Origin: an uncultured Bacteroidota bacterium
GTDB taxonomy: Bacteria; Bacteroidota; Bacteroidia; Flavobacteriales; TMED113
Length of the DNA: 12,560 bases
Direction of reading: 5' to 3'
NCBI GenBank assembly: GCA_902520385.1
Contig: CABYOB010000014.1
Coordinates: 1 to 12,560 of the forward strand
In this document: piece after piece, positions 5,991 to 12,560 of the stretch
Position numbering within the stretch: the first letter of the stretch is position 1
How the letters are laid out: each line of letters starts with the position of its first letter
Position numbers and translations under genes: made by a program
Notes under the pieces: generated by a model
Seen by the model: only the letters and a program-made list of their open reading frames with translations
The model's database searches: none
Told to the model about the DNA's origin: nothing

Positions 5991-8234
5991 TTAATCCTCG
6001 ATTTCAATTAAATTTCCATCTTCATCTAAAACACCTTGCTGTACTGGTGAATCATCTTGTTTTTTTTCCTTCAACCAATCTTCAAAATTTTCAGAAATTA
6101 TTTTAAAATCTGTTCTTCTATTCATTTGATGAGCAGCTTCTTTAAGTCTATTAGATTTTAATTGATTTATATAATCCTTATTCAAAAGACCTGAAGTTAA
6201 ACCATTTTCAGAAACATCTAATAGTTTAGGTTCTTTATCAGACATACCAATAGCAACTAAACGTTCTGCAGAAACACCTTTTTCTACCAAATAATCAACG
6301 CAACTCTGAGCTCTATTTTGAGATAATGGAACATTTAATTCTTGAGAACCTCTAAAATCTGTATGAGATCTTAATTCTACTACTACATTAGGATAATCAT
6401 GAATAAGTAAATCAGCTAATGAATCTAATTCTTGCATACCTTCTGACCTCAAATTAAATTTGTTTAAATCAAATTCCACACTACGTAAAACCATTGGCCT
6501 TCTACTAGTTTCTAAAAAAACTCCTCTAGAAAAAGTAAATAATAAATTTCCATCTGCCTCTTCTTTACATTTTGTTTTATCTATGTTAATTGTACTTATT
6601 GTAGTATCACGTTGTGTAAAAAACCACTCTTTACTAAATTGAATTTGATAATCTTGATTTTCTTTAAATTGCTCTCTACTAATCTTATACTCACCCTTTC
6701 CATTTGTAGTTGTAATATGTGTTCCATTTGGCCCAACTAACTCAACTTTTACTCCTGAAAGGGGTTCGTTTGTATCAACATCAAGTATTTTTCCCATTAG
6801 CTCAAAATTAATTAATTGTAAATCAATTAAATAAATATCATCACCTCCTTTTGGTTTCCATTTTTTATCTTTTCTATTAGAAGATAAGTAACCTTTAACC
6901 TCCGTTTCATCTTCAAATAAAACCCCGAAATCATCATAAGGAGTATTAATCGGATAACGCATATTTACAGGAAAAGAAAACCCATCAACAGTTAATTCTG
7001 ATTTAAATATATCTAAACCTCCCATACCAGGATGTCCGTTAGAAGCAAAAAATAAAGCTCCCGATTTACTTATATATGGAAACTTTTCATCACCAGAAGT
7101 ATTTATTTTTTCTCCTAAATTTTTTGGCTCACCCCAAGCTTTTTTTCTTCTGTCATAAGTACATGAATAAATATCATACCCTCCTAATCCACCTTCCATT
7201 TCTGCAACGAAATATAAGACCTTACCATCACTAGAAATAGCAGGATGTTGAACATCAATTAAATCATCCACTGGAATTTCTTCAATAGTGGGCTCTCCAA
7301 ATTGTCCACTTTTAAATTCAACAGAATAAATTCTTTTTGGATTATATTGATTTTTTACTTTGGTAGATCTAGTAAAAAACATTCTTTTACCACCTTTAGA
7401 AAAACACACTGCAGCTTCATCAGAATCTTTCATGTTAATTTCTTCTAATCCAAAGCCAAATTTGACATCTTCATATTTTTCTTCAAGAATTTCCAAATCA
7501 TCCTCTAAATCATTAGTTGGCGGCAACCAAATAGGCATATGATCTTTAGGATCAATTTTTTTCTTTCTTTTTTTATCAATTTTTCTTTTTTGTTCTGTGT
7601 AATCAAATGAATAAAATATATCTACGTAATCTTGCTTTGTATAAGAATCTTTTGATTTTCCAACTGCCTCTTCTCTAGCAGATGAGAAAAATAAGTACTT
7701 ATTTTTTTTATCTCCAAATGAAGGACAAAAATCATTGTATCTAGAATTTAATTTTTGAACATTCAAAACTCTATACCTACTTCCCTCAGCAATCCAATCT
7801 TTTGACATTTGACAGCCTTGAATTGCACCATTAGCCATTTTTATATCAGCTCCATTCTTTTGCTTGTAATTTTCATAGTAAGCAATTGCTTCATTATATT
7901 TTCCTTGACCTTTGTAGCACTCACCTAAGTAATAAAAAACTAATGGATCAGCAAACATTTCAAAATAACGTAACTTAATCGTTCTTTTGTAATAACTTTC
8001 CGCAACTCTAAACTGCCCCGTTAATCTAGCACAATTTGCCATTTGAAAGCTAATCTGAGTTTTTTCAGACCTATCATTAGATCTTTCATAAGCTTTTTGA
8101 TAAAGTTCCTTAGCTTTATTATACTGTTGATTTTTAAATGCTTTTTCAGCCTTTGTATATATACTTCCTTGAGAAAAAGACGTAGTTAAACCAAACAATA
8201 AAAATAATGCGATTATTAAATTTCTAGAAATCAT
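5991..8234 (-). CDS. PorE-like periplasmic protein: TPR, PD40 propeller, CRD, OmpA domain
   Basis: The 747-residue protein has an N-terminal signal peptide (hydrophobic 6-19, likely cleavage near SFSQ at 19-22) with no lipobox Cys. TPR-like helices follow (about 26-125), then PD40/WD40-like propeller repeats (about 160-472; LFFSSARE, MFFTRS, LYFVAE and LFFASNG mark blades). Next is a carboxypeptidase-regulatory-like beta sandwich (474-545), then an OmpA C-terminal peptidoglycan-binding domain (583-713) with SHTDFRG (623-629), D626, the helix LSQNRAQS (637-644) and NRRTDF (705-710). A short acidic tail ends it. This order matches PorE of the type IX secretion system, which anchors the machine to peptidoglycan; related paralogues of unknown role are common in Bacteroidota, so no symbol is given. 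A basic-then-acidic insert (about 212-268) interrupts the propeller. It sits 44 bp after glnA with its own candidate promoter. Confidence 0.85.
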   Translation of the reverse strand: MISRNLIIALFLLFGLTTSFSQGSIYTKAEKAFKNQQYNKAKELYQKAYERSNDRSEKTQISFQMANCARLTGQFRVAESYYKRTIKLRYFEMFADPLVFYYLGECYKGQGKYNEAIAYYENYKQKNGADIKMANGAIQGCQMSKDWIAEGSRYRVLNVQKLNSRYNDFCPSFGDKKNKYLFFSSAREEAVGKSKDSYTKQDYVDIFYSFDYTEQKRKIDKKRKKKIDPKDHMPIWLPPTNDLEDDLEILEEKYEDVKFGFGLEEINMKDSDEAAVCFSKGGKRMFFTRSTKVKNQYNPKRIYSVEFKSGQFGEPTIEEIPVDDLIDVQHPAISSDGKVLYFVAEMEGGLGGYDIYSCTYDRRKKAWGEPKNLGEKINTSGDEKFPYISKSGALFFASNGHPGMGGLDIFKSELTVDGFSFPVNMRYPINTPYDDFGVLFEDETEVKGYLSSNRKDKKWKPKGGDDIYLIDLQLINFELMGKILDVDTNEPLSGVKVELVGPNGTHITTTNGKGEYKISREQFKENQDYQIQFSKEWFFTQRDTTISTINIDKTKCKEEADGNLLFTFSRGVFLETSRRPMVLRSVEFDLNKFNLRSEGMQELDSLADLLIHDYPNVVVELRSHTDFRGSQELNVPLSQNRAQSCVDYLVEKGVSAERLVAIGMSDKEPKLLDVSENGLTSGLLNKDYINQLKSNRLKEAAHQMNRRTDFKIISENFEDWLKEKKQDDSPVQQGVLDEDGNLIEIED

Positions 8235-8259
8235 GACTTTAGGTTTTTAAAAGACGTTA

Positions 8260-8267
8260 CAAATTTA
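8260..8267 (-). promoter_or_regulatory. Candidate Bacteroidota minus-7 box upstream of the PorE-like gene
   Basis: Read on the minus strand this is TAAATTTG, an exact match to the TAnnTTTG minus-7 consensus of the Bacteroidota primary sigma factor. It lies 25 bp before the ATG at 8234, giving a short leader. No convincing TTTG minus-33 element is seen at the proper distance upstream, where the glnA 3' end lies, so the call is tentative. Confidence 0.4.
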
Positions 8268-8278
8268 ACAATATTTTA

Positions 8279-9298
8279 TTAAACCTTAACACCATTAGAA
8301 ACTGTTTTTAAAGTATCTAACATTCTAGATACAACTTTATAAGGATCAGCATTAGAAGCAGGCCTTCTATCTTCTAAATATCCCTTGCCAGTATTTTGTA
8401 CACAAACAGGTATTCTAATACTTGCCCCTCTATCACTATATCCATAAGAAAACGTTTCTATATTTTGTGTCTCATGCAGACCTGTTAACCTCATATCATT
8501 ATTTGAGCCATAAACTGCGATATGTTCTTTATGGTGTTTACCAAAAGCCTCACAAATATTTTTAAACATATCTTCTCCACCAACTTCTCTCATAGCTTTT
8601 GTTGAAAAATTAACATGCATTCCTGAGCCATTCCAATCTCCTTGAACAGGCTTGGGGTGTAATTCAACACTTAAACCATATTCCTCAGTTAATCTATATA
8701 GCAAGTATCTACTAATCCACAAATCATCCGCTGCTTTTTTTGCACTTTTACCAAAACATTGGTATTCCCATTGCCCTAACAAAACTTCAGCATTTATACC
8801 TGTTATAGACAGATCAGTCTCTAGACAAATATCTAAATGCTCTTCAACTATAGCTCTTCCTGCAACATTTTTATTTCCAACAGAACAATAATACATTCCT
8901 TGCGGAGCAGGAAAACCTTGCTTAGGAAAACCCATAGGGCGAGTTCCATCCATCATTGTATATTCTTGCTCAAAACCAAACCAAAAATCATCACTATCAT
9001 CTTTAATTAAGGACCTTGTGTTAGAAGAATGCGGCGTACCATCAATATTCATAACTTCCGTGATAACTAAAAAAGCGTTAATTCTTGTCGGATCATTATA
9101 AACCCTAACTGGCTTAAGCACACAGTCTGATGAATGACCTTCTGCTTGTTGAGTAGAACTTCCATCAAAAGACCAATCAGGAAGCTTACTTAGCTCACCA
9201 TTATACTCTTCAAAATGAAGAACTTTGGTCTTACTTCTTAAATTTGGCTCCGGATTATAACCGTCTAACCAAATATATTCAAATTTAAATGCTGTCAT
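8279..9298 (-). CDS. glnA: Glutamine synthetase type II (GSII, eukaryote-like)
   Basis: The enzyme makes glutamine from glutamate, ammonia and ATP in the cytosol. The 339-residue length and sequence fit the short GSII class rather than GSI (about 450-470) or GSIII (about 700). The beta-grasp domain includes DWSFDGSST (41-49). Active-site residues line up with those of animal GSII: metal ligands E110 and E112 in FEQEY (109-113), E171 in INAEVLLGQWEYQ (168-180) and E178; N223 and H228 in NGSGMH (223-228); R270 in RLTGLHET (270-277); R290 and R295 in DRGASIR (289-295); E309 and R311 in EDRRP (309-313). All are present, so it should be active. GSII lacks the GSI adenylylation tyrosine loop, so control is likely transcriptional or by feedback. 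It starts at the ATG at 9298, 116 bp after tatA; inverted repeats occupy that spacer. Confidence 0.96.
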   Translation of the reverse strand: MTAFKFEYIWLDGYNPEPNLRSKTKVLHFEEYNGELSKLPDWSFDGSSTQQAEGHSSDCVLKPVRVYNDPTRINAFLVITEVMNIDGTPHSSNTRSLIKDDSDDFWFGFEQEYTMMDGTRPMGFPKQGFPAPQGMYYCSVGNKNVAGRAIVEEHLDICLETDLSITGINAEVLLGQWEYQCFGKSAKKAADDLWISRYLLYRLTEEYGLSVELHPKPVQGDWNGSGMHVNFSTKAMREVGGEDMFKNICEAFGKHHKEHIAVYGSNNDMRLTGLHETQNIETFSYGYSDRGASIRIPVCVQNTGKGYLEDRRPASNADPYKVVSRMLDTLKTVSNGVKV

Positions 9299-9321
9299 AA
9301 TAGTACATATTTATTTTTCAA

Positions 9322-9349
9322 TAGTTAAATATATTTTTTTATTTAACTA
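9322..9349. repeat. Perfect 10-bp inverted repeat in the glnA leader
   Basis: TAGTTAAATA (9322-9331) and TATTTAACTA (9340-9349) are exact reverse complements around an 8-bp spacer. The repeat lies 24-51 bp before the glnA start codon. Along the glnA transcript the hairpin is followed by TTGAAAAAT rather than a T tract, so it is a poor terminator. A protein-binding operator or a leader hairpin is more likely. It is AT-rich, so some chance contribution remains. Confidence 0.45.
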
Positions 9350-9358
9350 AAATAAATA

Positions 9359-9379
9359 TTAGTATTATTTTTTTACTAA
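9359..9379. repeat. Second inverted repeat in the tatA-glnA spacer
   Basis: TTAGTA (9359-9364) and TACTAA (9374-9379) are reverse complements separated by nine bases. It lies 36 bp after the tatA stop and is followed on the minus strand by a T-rich stretch, so a weak tatA terminator is one reading. The stem is only 6 bp. The rest of the 116-bp spacer shows no clear minus-7/minus-33 pair. Confidence 0.25.
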
Positions 9380-9414
9380 CCTAAAAAGAAGAGTTATTAA
9401 CAAATACCATATCA

Positions 9415-9609
9415 CTAATCCTTTGAGTTTAATATAGAATCTTTTATTTCTTTTCTAACATCATTTGAAGCATCTCTTATTTTTCTGACTGAAGAACCTA
9501 TATTTCTAGCTAGAGATGGAATGTTTTTGGAGCCAAAAAACATTAAATACATAATTAAAATAAATAGAACTTCACTTAAACCAAGATTTAAAAAAAAAAA
9601 TACTTTCAT
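9415..9609 (-). CDS. tatA: Sec-independent translocase subunit TatA
   Basis: TatA oligomerises at TatC to pass folded twin-arginine substrates across the inner membrane. The 64-residue protein shows the TatA/Hcf106 plan: a short periplasmic N-terminus, a membrane helix (about 10-25) with the conserved glutamate in LGLSEVLF (9-16), the FFGSKNIPSLARNIG hinge and amphipathic helix (24-38), then a charged tail (39-64). It begins 9 bp after the recovered SecF stop at 9619, so it is probably cotranscribed with secDF, pairing Sec and Tat components. The coding strand has a run of eleven T's (9590-9600) over codons 4-7 (FFFL), a slippage-prone tract right behind the start. No tatC is in the window. 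TatA versus TatB or TatE cannot be strictly separated by sequence; Bacteroidota usually use TatA and TatC. Confidence 0.92.
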   Translation of the reverse strand: MKVFFFLNLGLSEVLFILIMYLMFFGSKNIPSLARNIGSSVRKIRDASNDVRKEIKDSILNSKD

Positions 9610-9618
9610 TTAAATTAT

Positions 9619-9819
9619 CTAACTATTTTTTGATGAATTTTTTGTTGTATCAACCATAATTGGGGTTGCAATAAACAAAGACGAATAAGTACCAACAATA
9701 ACACCTATAATTAGAGCAAACATGAATCCTCTAATAACTTCTCCGCCAAAAAAGAAAATAATTAATAATACTATTATTGTTGTTAAAGAGGTATTTATAG
9801 TTCTACTTAAAGTACTATT
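9619..9819 (-). pseudogene. secDF: C-terminal end of SecF (TM5-TM6), out of frame with secDF
   Basis: This 66-residue segment has no start of its own but is plainly the SecF C-terminus. It reads NSTLSRTINTSLTTIIVLL (first 19 residues), then FFFGGEVIRGF and GVIVGTYSSLFIATPIMVD, which are TM5, the FGG loop and TM6 of SecF, and stops at 9621-9619. It continues the protein that ends prematurely at 9807. Joining the two needs one extra base on the coding strand, either in the ATTATAATAG stretch at 9817-9824 or in the A5 run at 9826-9830. The segment shows no stop codons or decay, which argues for a very recent mutation or a sequence error rather than an old pseudogene. With the repair, SecF would end 9 bp before tatA. 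Confidence 0.85.
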
Positions 9820-12560
9820 ATAATATTTTTATATTCTCCTACTTTGCTTTTTTGAAATTCTCTAACTCTATCAAAAACCACAACAGTATCATTAAGAGAG
9901 TAACCTATAACAGTTAGTACCGCAGCAATAAATGCCTGATCTATTTCTAAAGAAATAGGAAGAATTCCATTAAAAATAGAAAATATTGAAAGTAAAATTA
10001 AAACATCATGAAAGAGAGCAACAACAGCACCAAGGCTAAATTGCCATTTTCTGAATCTTAACAAGATATATAAGAAAATAATTATTAGTGAAAAAATAAT
10101 AGCAAAATATGCTGACCTTTTAACATCATCAGCTATCGTCGCACCCACTTTTTGAGTTGAAACTTTTTCTATTTTATTATAACCGCCAGCATAATTACTT
10201 AATTCATTTTCAATTGTTTGAACTACCACACTATCAGAACCTTCTTCAGAAATCTTAAAATTAGTTGTTATTTTAATTTGATCTGTTTGGCCAAAATTAC
10301 CATAAGTTTTAACTTCAGGGAATTTTTTAACATTATCTTCGATAAAACTTTCACCTAAAATATTTCTTATCTCAACAGTATTAATATTATCCTTTTGAAT
10401 TTTATAAACATATTCTCTTCCACCCTGCAAGTCAACCCCCTTATTCAAACCCTTTGTTTGCAAAAAGAATAACCCAACTAAAATAAAAACAAAAGAAAAA
10501 ACATATGCTATTTTTCTTCTTTTTATAAAAGAAATATCAGTGTTTCTAAATAAATTTTTTGTCACCGAATTAGAAAAAAATATTCTTTTCTTATTTACTA
10601 ATCTTGACTCAAATACTAGCCGAGTTATAAAAATAGCACAAAACAAAGATGTTAAAATACCAATAATCAAAGTTGTTGCAAAACCCTTAATAGGACCTGA
10701 CCCAAAATAAAATAAAACTACAGCAGTAAGTAAAGTAGTCAAATTAGCATCGATAATTGCTGAGTATGCATTTTTATATCCATCTCTTATAGCTAAAGAC
10801 AATCCTTTTTGTTGAGACAACTCTTCCTTTATTCTTTCATATATAAGGACATTGGCATCAACAGCCATACCAATTGTAAGTACAATACCAGCTATCCCAG
10901 GTAATGTAAGAGTTGCATTAAAAGCAGCAAGAGCACCAAAAATAAAAAACATATTTATTATTAAAGCAAAGTTAGAAGCAACTCCGGCGTGAAAATAATA
11001 AAACAACATATATACTAATACAAAAATCAGTGCCATTAAAAAAGATTTAGCTCCAGAATCAATCGACTTTTGACCTAATGACGGACCTACATATTCTGAG
11101 CCAGCAATATCAACTTTTGCATCTAACTGACCTGCATTTAATATACTAGCTATATCCTGAGCCTCTCTTAGTTCAAAGTTTCCAGAAATAACAGAAGATC
11201 CTGTAGGTATTTTTTCATTAATAGTTGGGTATGTATAAACAATTTGATCTAAAACAATAGCAATTTCGTTACCTACTTCATTTTCAGTGATTGTAGCCCA
11301 TCTTTTTGCTCCACTTGGAGTCATATTCATGTTAATTGTTACACCACCAGACCTTTCATCAAACCCATCCCTCGCATTATTTACTTCCTTACCCAAAAGA
11401 ACAGGACCATCAAAATCTCCATATTCATTACTTTTTTCAAGTGCTATTAATTGAACAAAATTATCATAATTATCTATTTTATTTCCAGTAGCATCATTAT
11501 TAATTGCTGCAGTATTAGTAAAATAAAACACAATATCTGGATTCAATGATCCATCATTATATTTAGAATCTATATAGTCCCTTGCTATCTTTCTATCTTT
11601 TTCAGTATCAAAAATATTTGCAATAATAGGTGAATTTAAAGAGTATATATCTGGCGCATCTTGATCAGTAACTCCTGGTGACAAATTAGGAATATTAGCA
11701 AAGGAAATAAATACTGAATCGCTTAAGATAACAGATAATGACGGGTCAGAATTTTTTTTTGTCTTCCAAAATTCTAGACTTGCTGTTTTTGACAAATACT
11801 CCTTTACCATCTTCTCATCAGTCATTCCAGGTAATTCCACTAATATTCTTTCGGAGGATTCTATTTGTTTAACAGTCGGATTTGCTAAACCAAATTGATC
11901 AATTCTTCTTTTAATTGTTTCAAAAGTTTTACCTATATAATCAGAAATTTTAATCTCCAAATATTCCATCACTCTATTTTCAAGTTCCTCATTACTGAAT
12001 GAGTTTTGGTCAAAATCAAATGAATCTTCTCTTTCAAAAACAGTAAATAAAGTAGTTTTTGGTAAACTATCTTGAGCAACTACTTTATCAAATTCGACCT
12101 TAAAAATATTTAAATATGATTCTTGAGTATTGCCTTTATAAATATTATCCGTGTTATCTAAAACTTTAGAGAACACTCTACCTAAATTACCATTAGAAGA
12201 AACCGCAGACAAACCCTCTAAAATATTCCTTTGTGATATTTCTAATAAAACACTCATTCCTCCTTTTAAATCTAAACCAAGATTTAAAGAGTTACGCTTT
12301 GCGTCTTTATATGAATATTTATCTAGCCAAAGATGCCTAGCTATTGGAAAAAACCTACTTCTATCATCATCTATTTCACCATTTTCATTCTTTAATGGTG
12401 TCAATATTAATGAATCATTTTCTATTCTAATTTGCTTAATATTTTTAGCATTATTATATAATGCAGATAATGCATCTTTAGAGTTTACTGATTTATCTTC
12501 TATAGCTTTCTTCTCAAGTGAATAAGTAGCAAATGAAAATGAGAGGGAGTAAATAAAACC
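9807..12560 (-). CDS. secDF: SecDF fused protein-export protein (5' end outside window, frameshifted 3' end)
   Basis: SecDF uses the proton gradient to help pull secreted proteins through SecYEG at the inner membrane. SecD and SecF are fused, as is usual in Bacteroidota. The frame is open to base 12560: the first visible residues, GFIYSLSFSFATYSLEKKA, are the end of SecD TM1, so only a few N-terminal codons are missing. SecD motifs are NLGLDLKGG (near 12258-12284) and IGMAVDANVLIYERI (about 10825-10873). SecF begins near 10535 with a new TM1, GVDLQGG (about 10424-10444, the GVDFTGG-like motif) and GYSLNDTVVVFDRVREF (about 9856-9906, TM4). The frame then runs into KNIIIVL and stop at 9807, losing TM5-TM6, which lie intact in another frame (9619-9819). 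The repaired visible protein would be about 980 residues. It heads a probable secDF-tatA transcription unit. Confidence 0.93.
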   Translation of the reverse strand, partial: GFIYSLSFSFATYSLEKKAIEDKSVNSKDALSALYNNAKNIKQIRIENDSLILTPLKNENGEIDDDRSRFFPIARHLWLDKYSYKDAKRNSLNLGLDLKGGMSVLLEISQRNILEGLSAVSSNGNLGRVFSKVLDNTDNIYKGNTQESYLNIFKVEFDKVVAQDSLPKTTLFTVFEREDSFDFDQNSFSNEELENRVMEYLEIKISDYIGKTFETIKRRIDQFGLANPTVKQIESSERILVELPGMTDEKMVKEYLSKTASLEFWKTKKNSDPSLSVILSDSVFISFANIPNLSPGVTDQDAPDIYSLNSPIIANIFDTEKDRKIARDYIDSKYNDGSLNPDIVFYFTNTAAINNDATGNKIDNYDNFVQLIALEKSNEYGDFDGPVLLGKEVNNARDGFDERSGGVTINMNMTPSGAKRWATITENEVGNEIAIVLDQIVYTYPTINEKIPTGSSVISGNFELREAQDIASILNAGQLDAKVDIAGSEYVGPSLGQKSIDSGAKSFLMALIFVLVYMLFYYFHAGVASNFALIINMFFIFGALAAFNATLTLPGIAGIVLTIGMAVDANVLIYERIKEELSQQKGLSLAIRDGYKNAYSAIIDANLTTLLTAVVLFYFGSGPIKGFATTLIIGILTSLFCAIFITRLVFESRLVNKKRIFFSNSVTKNLFRNTDISFIKRRKIAYVFSFVFILVGLFFLQTKGLNKGVDLQGGREYVYKIQKDNINTVEIRNILGESFIEDNVKKFPEVKTYGNFGQTDQIKITTNFKISEEGSDSVVVQTIENELSNYAGGYNKIEKVSTQKVGATIADDVKRSAYFAIIFSLIIIFLYILLRFRKWQFSLGAVVALFHDVLILLSIFSIFNGILPISLEIDQAFIAAVLTVIGYSLNDTVVVFDRVREFQKSKVGEYKNIIIVL

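Noticed and set aside
6460..8891. Small plus-strand open frames opposite the PorE-like gene and glnA (6460-6642, 7360-7542, 8652-8891)
   Set aside because: They are antisense shadows of confident genes with no start context or family resemblance.
9610..9806. Intergenic region of about 200 bp between tatA and secDF
   Set aside because: It is not intergenic: it encodes the displaced SecF C-terminus.
9807..9840. Programmed -1 ribosomal frameshifting in secDF
   Set aside because: Codons TAT AAA AAT ATT ATA ATA do not form an X-XXY-YYZ slippery site, and no strong stem-loop is seen downstream. A missing base is simpler.
12151..12525. Plus-strand open frame of 124 codons near the right end
   Set aside because: It lies antisense to the SecD N-terminal coding region, which is clearly real.
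12405..12560. secDF starting at the TTG at 12404
   Set aside because: The frame is open to the window edge and encodes the end of SecD TM1, so the real start is outside the window.
1..12560. Search by eye for tRNA, rRNA, CRISPR arrays, insertion sequences and integrase or attachment signatures
   Set aside because: Nothing found. Nearly all DNA is coding, gaps are at most about 116 bp, and no tandem repeat-spacer pattern or transposase motif is visible.

Overview
The window looks like chromosomal DNA from a low-GC member of the Bacteroidota, probably a Flavobacteriales-like marine lineage. Several things point there. SecD and SecF are fused in one gene. The glutamine synthetase is the short eukaryote-like GSII form. 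A protein combines TPR, PD40 propeller, carboxypeptidase-regulatory and OmpA domains, the architecture of the type IX secretion factor PorE. PurM is the long form whose motifs match Bacteroidota PurM. Intergenic DNA is scarce and very AT-rich, and no Shine-Dalgarno-like sequence stands out before the starts. The lineage is inferred from gene types only.

Left part (1-2901). A divergent pair flanks a 55-bp spacer. Leftward lie a membrane-anchored RCK_C/TrkA-C protein and, 10 bp after it, the first 30 codons of an NAD(P)-binding sugar epimerase/reductase that leaves the window. Rightward lies an APC-family amino acid permease fused to a tandem universal-stress-protein-like tail. The permease and pyrF converge with interlocked stop codons inside one TTAA.

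Centre (2898-5928, minus strand). purM-prfA-pyrF is a tight operon, with a 2-bp gap and then an ATGA overlap. It joins one purine step, one pyrimidine step and translation termination factor RF1. prfA should start at 4768; the 22 extra codons upstream in the same frame lie inside purM.

Right part (5991-12560, minus strand). In transcription order this holds secDF (5' end outside the window), tatA, glnA (GSII) and the PorE-like gene. The secDF reading frame is broken near 9807-9840. The last 66 residues of SecF (TM5-TM6) are intact in another frame at 9619-9819, so one base appears to be missing. The open frame also runs upstream to the window edge, so the SecD N-terminus is cut only by the window end. 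The spacer before glnA carries two AT-rich inverted repeats.

No mobile element, CRISPR array, tRNA or rRNA was recognised. No gene-free stretch exceeds about 116 bp. Most of the window is housekeeping. The points most worth a second look are the secDF frameshift, the divergent RCK_C/permease-USP pair, the inverted repeats before glnA, and homopolymer tracts in early codons of tatA and pyrF.
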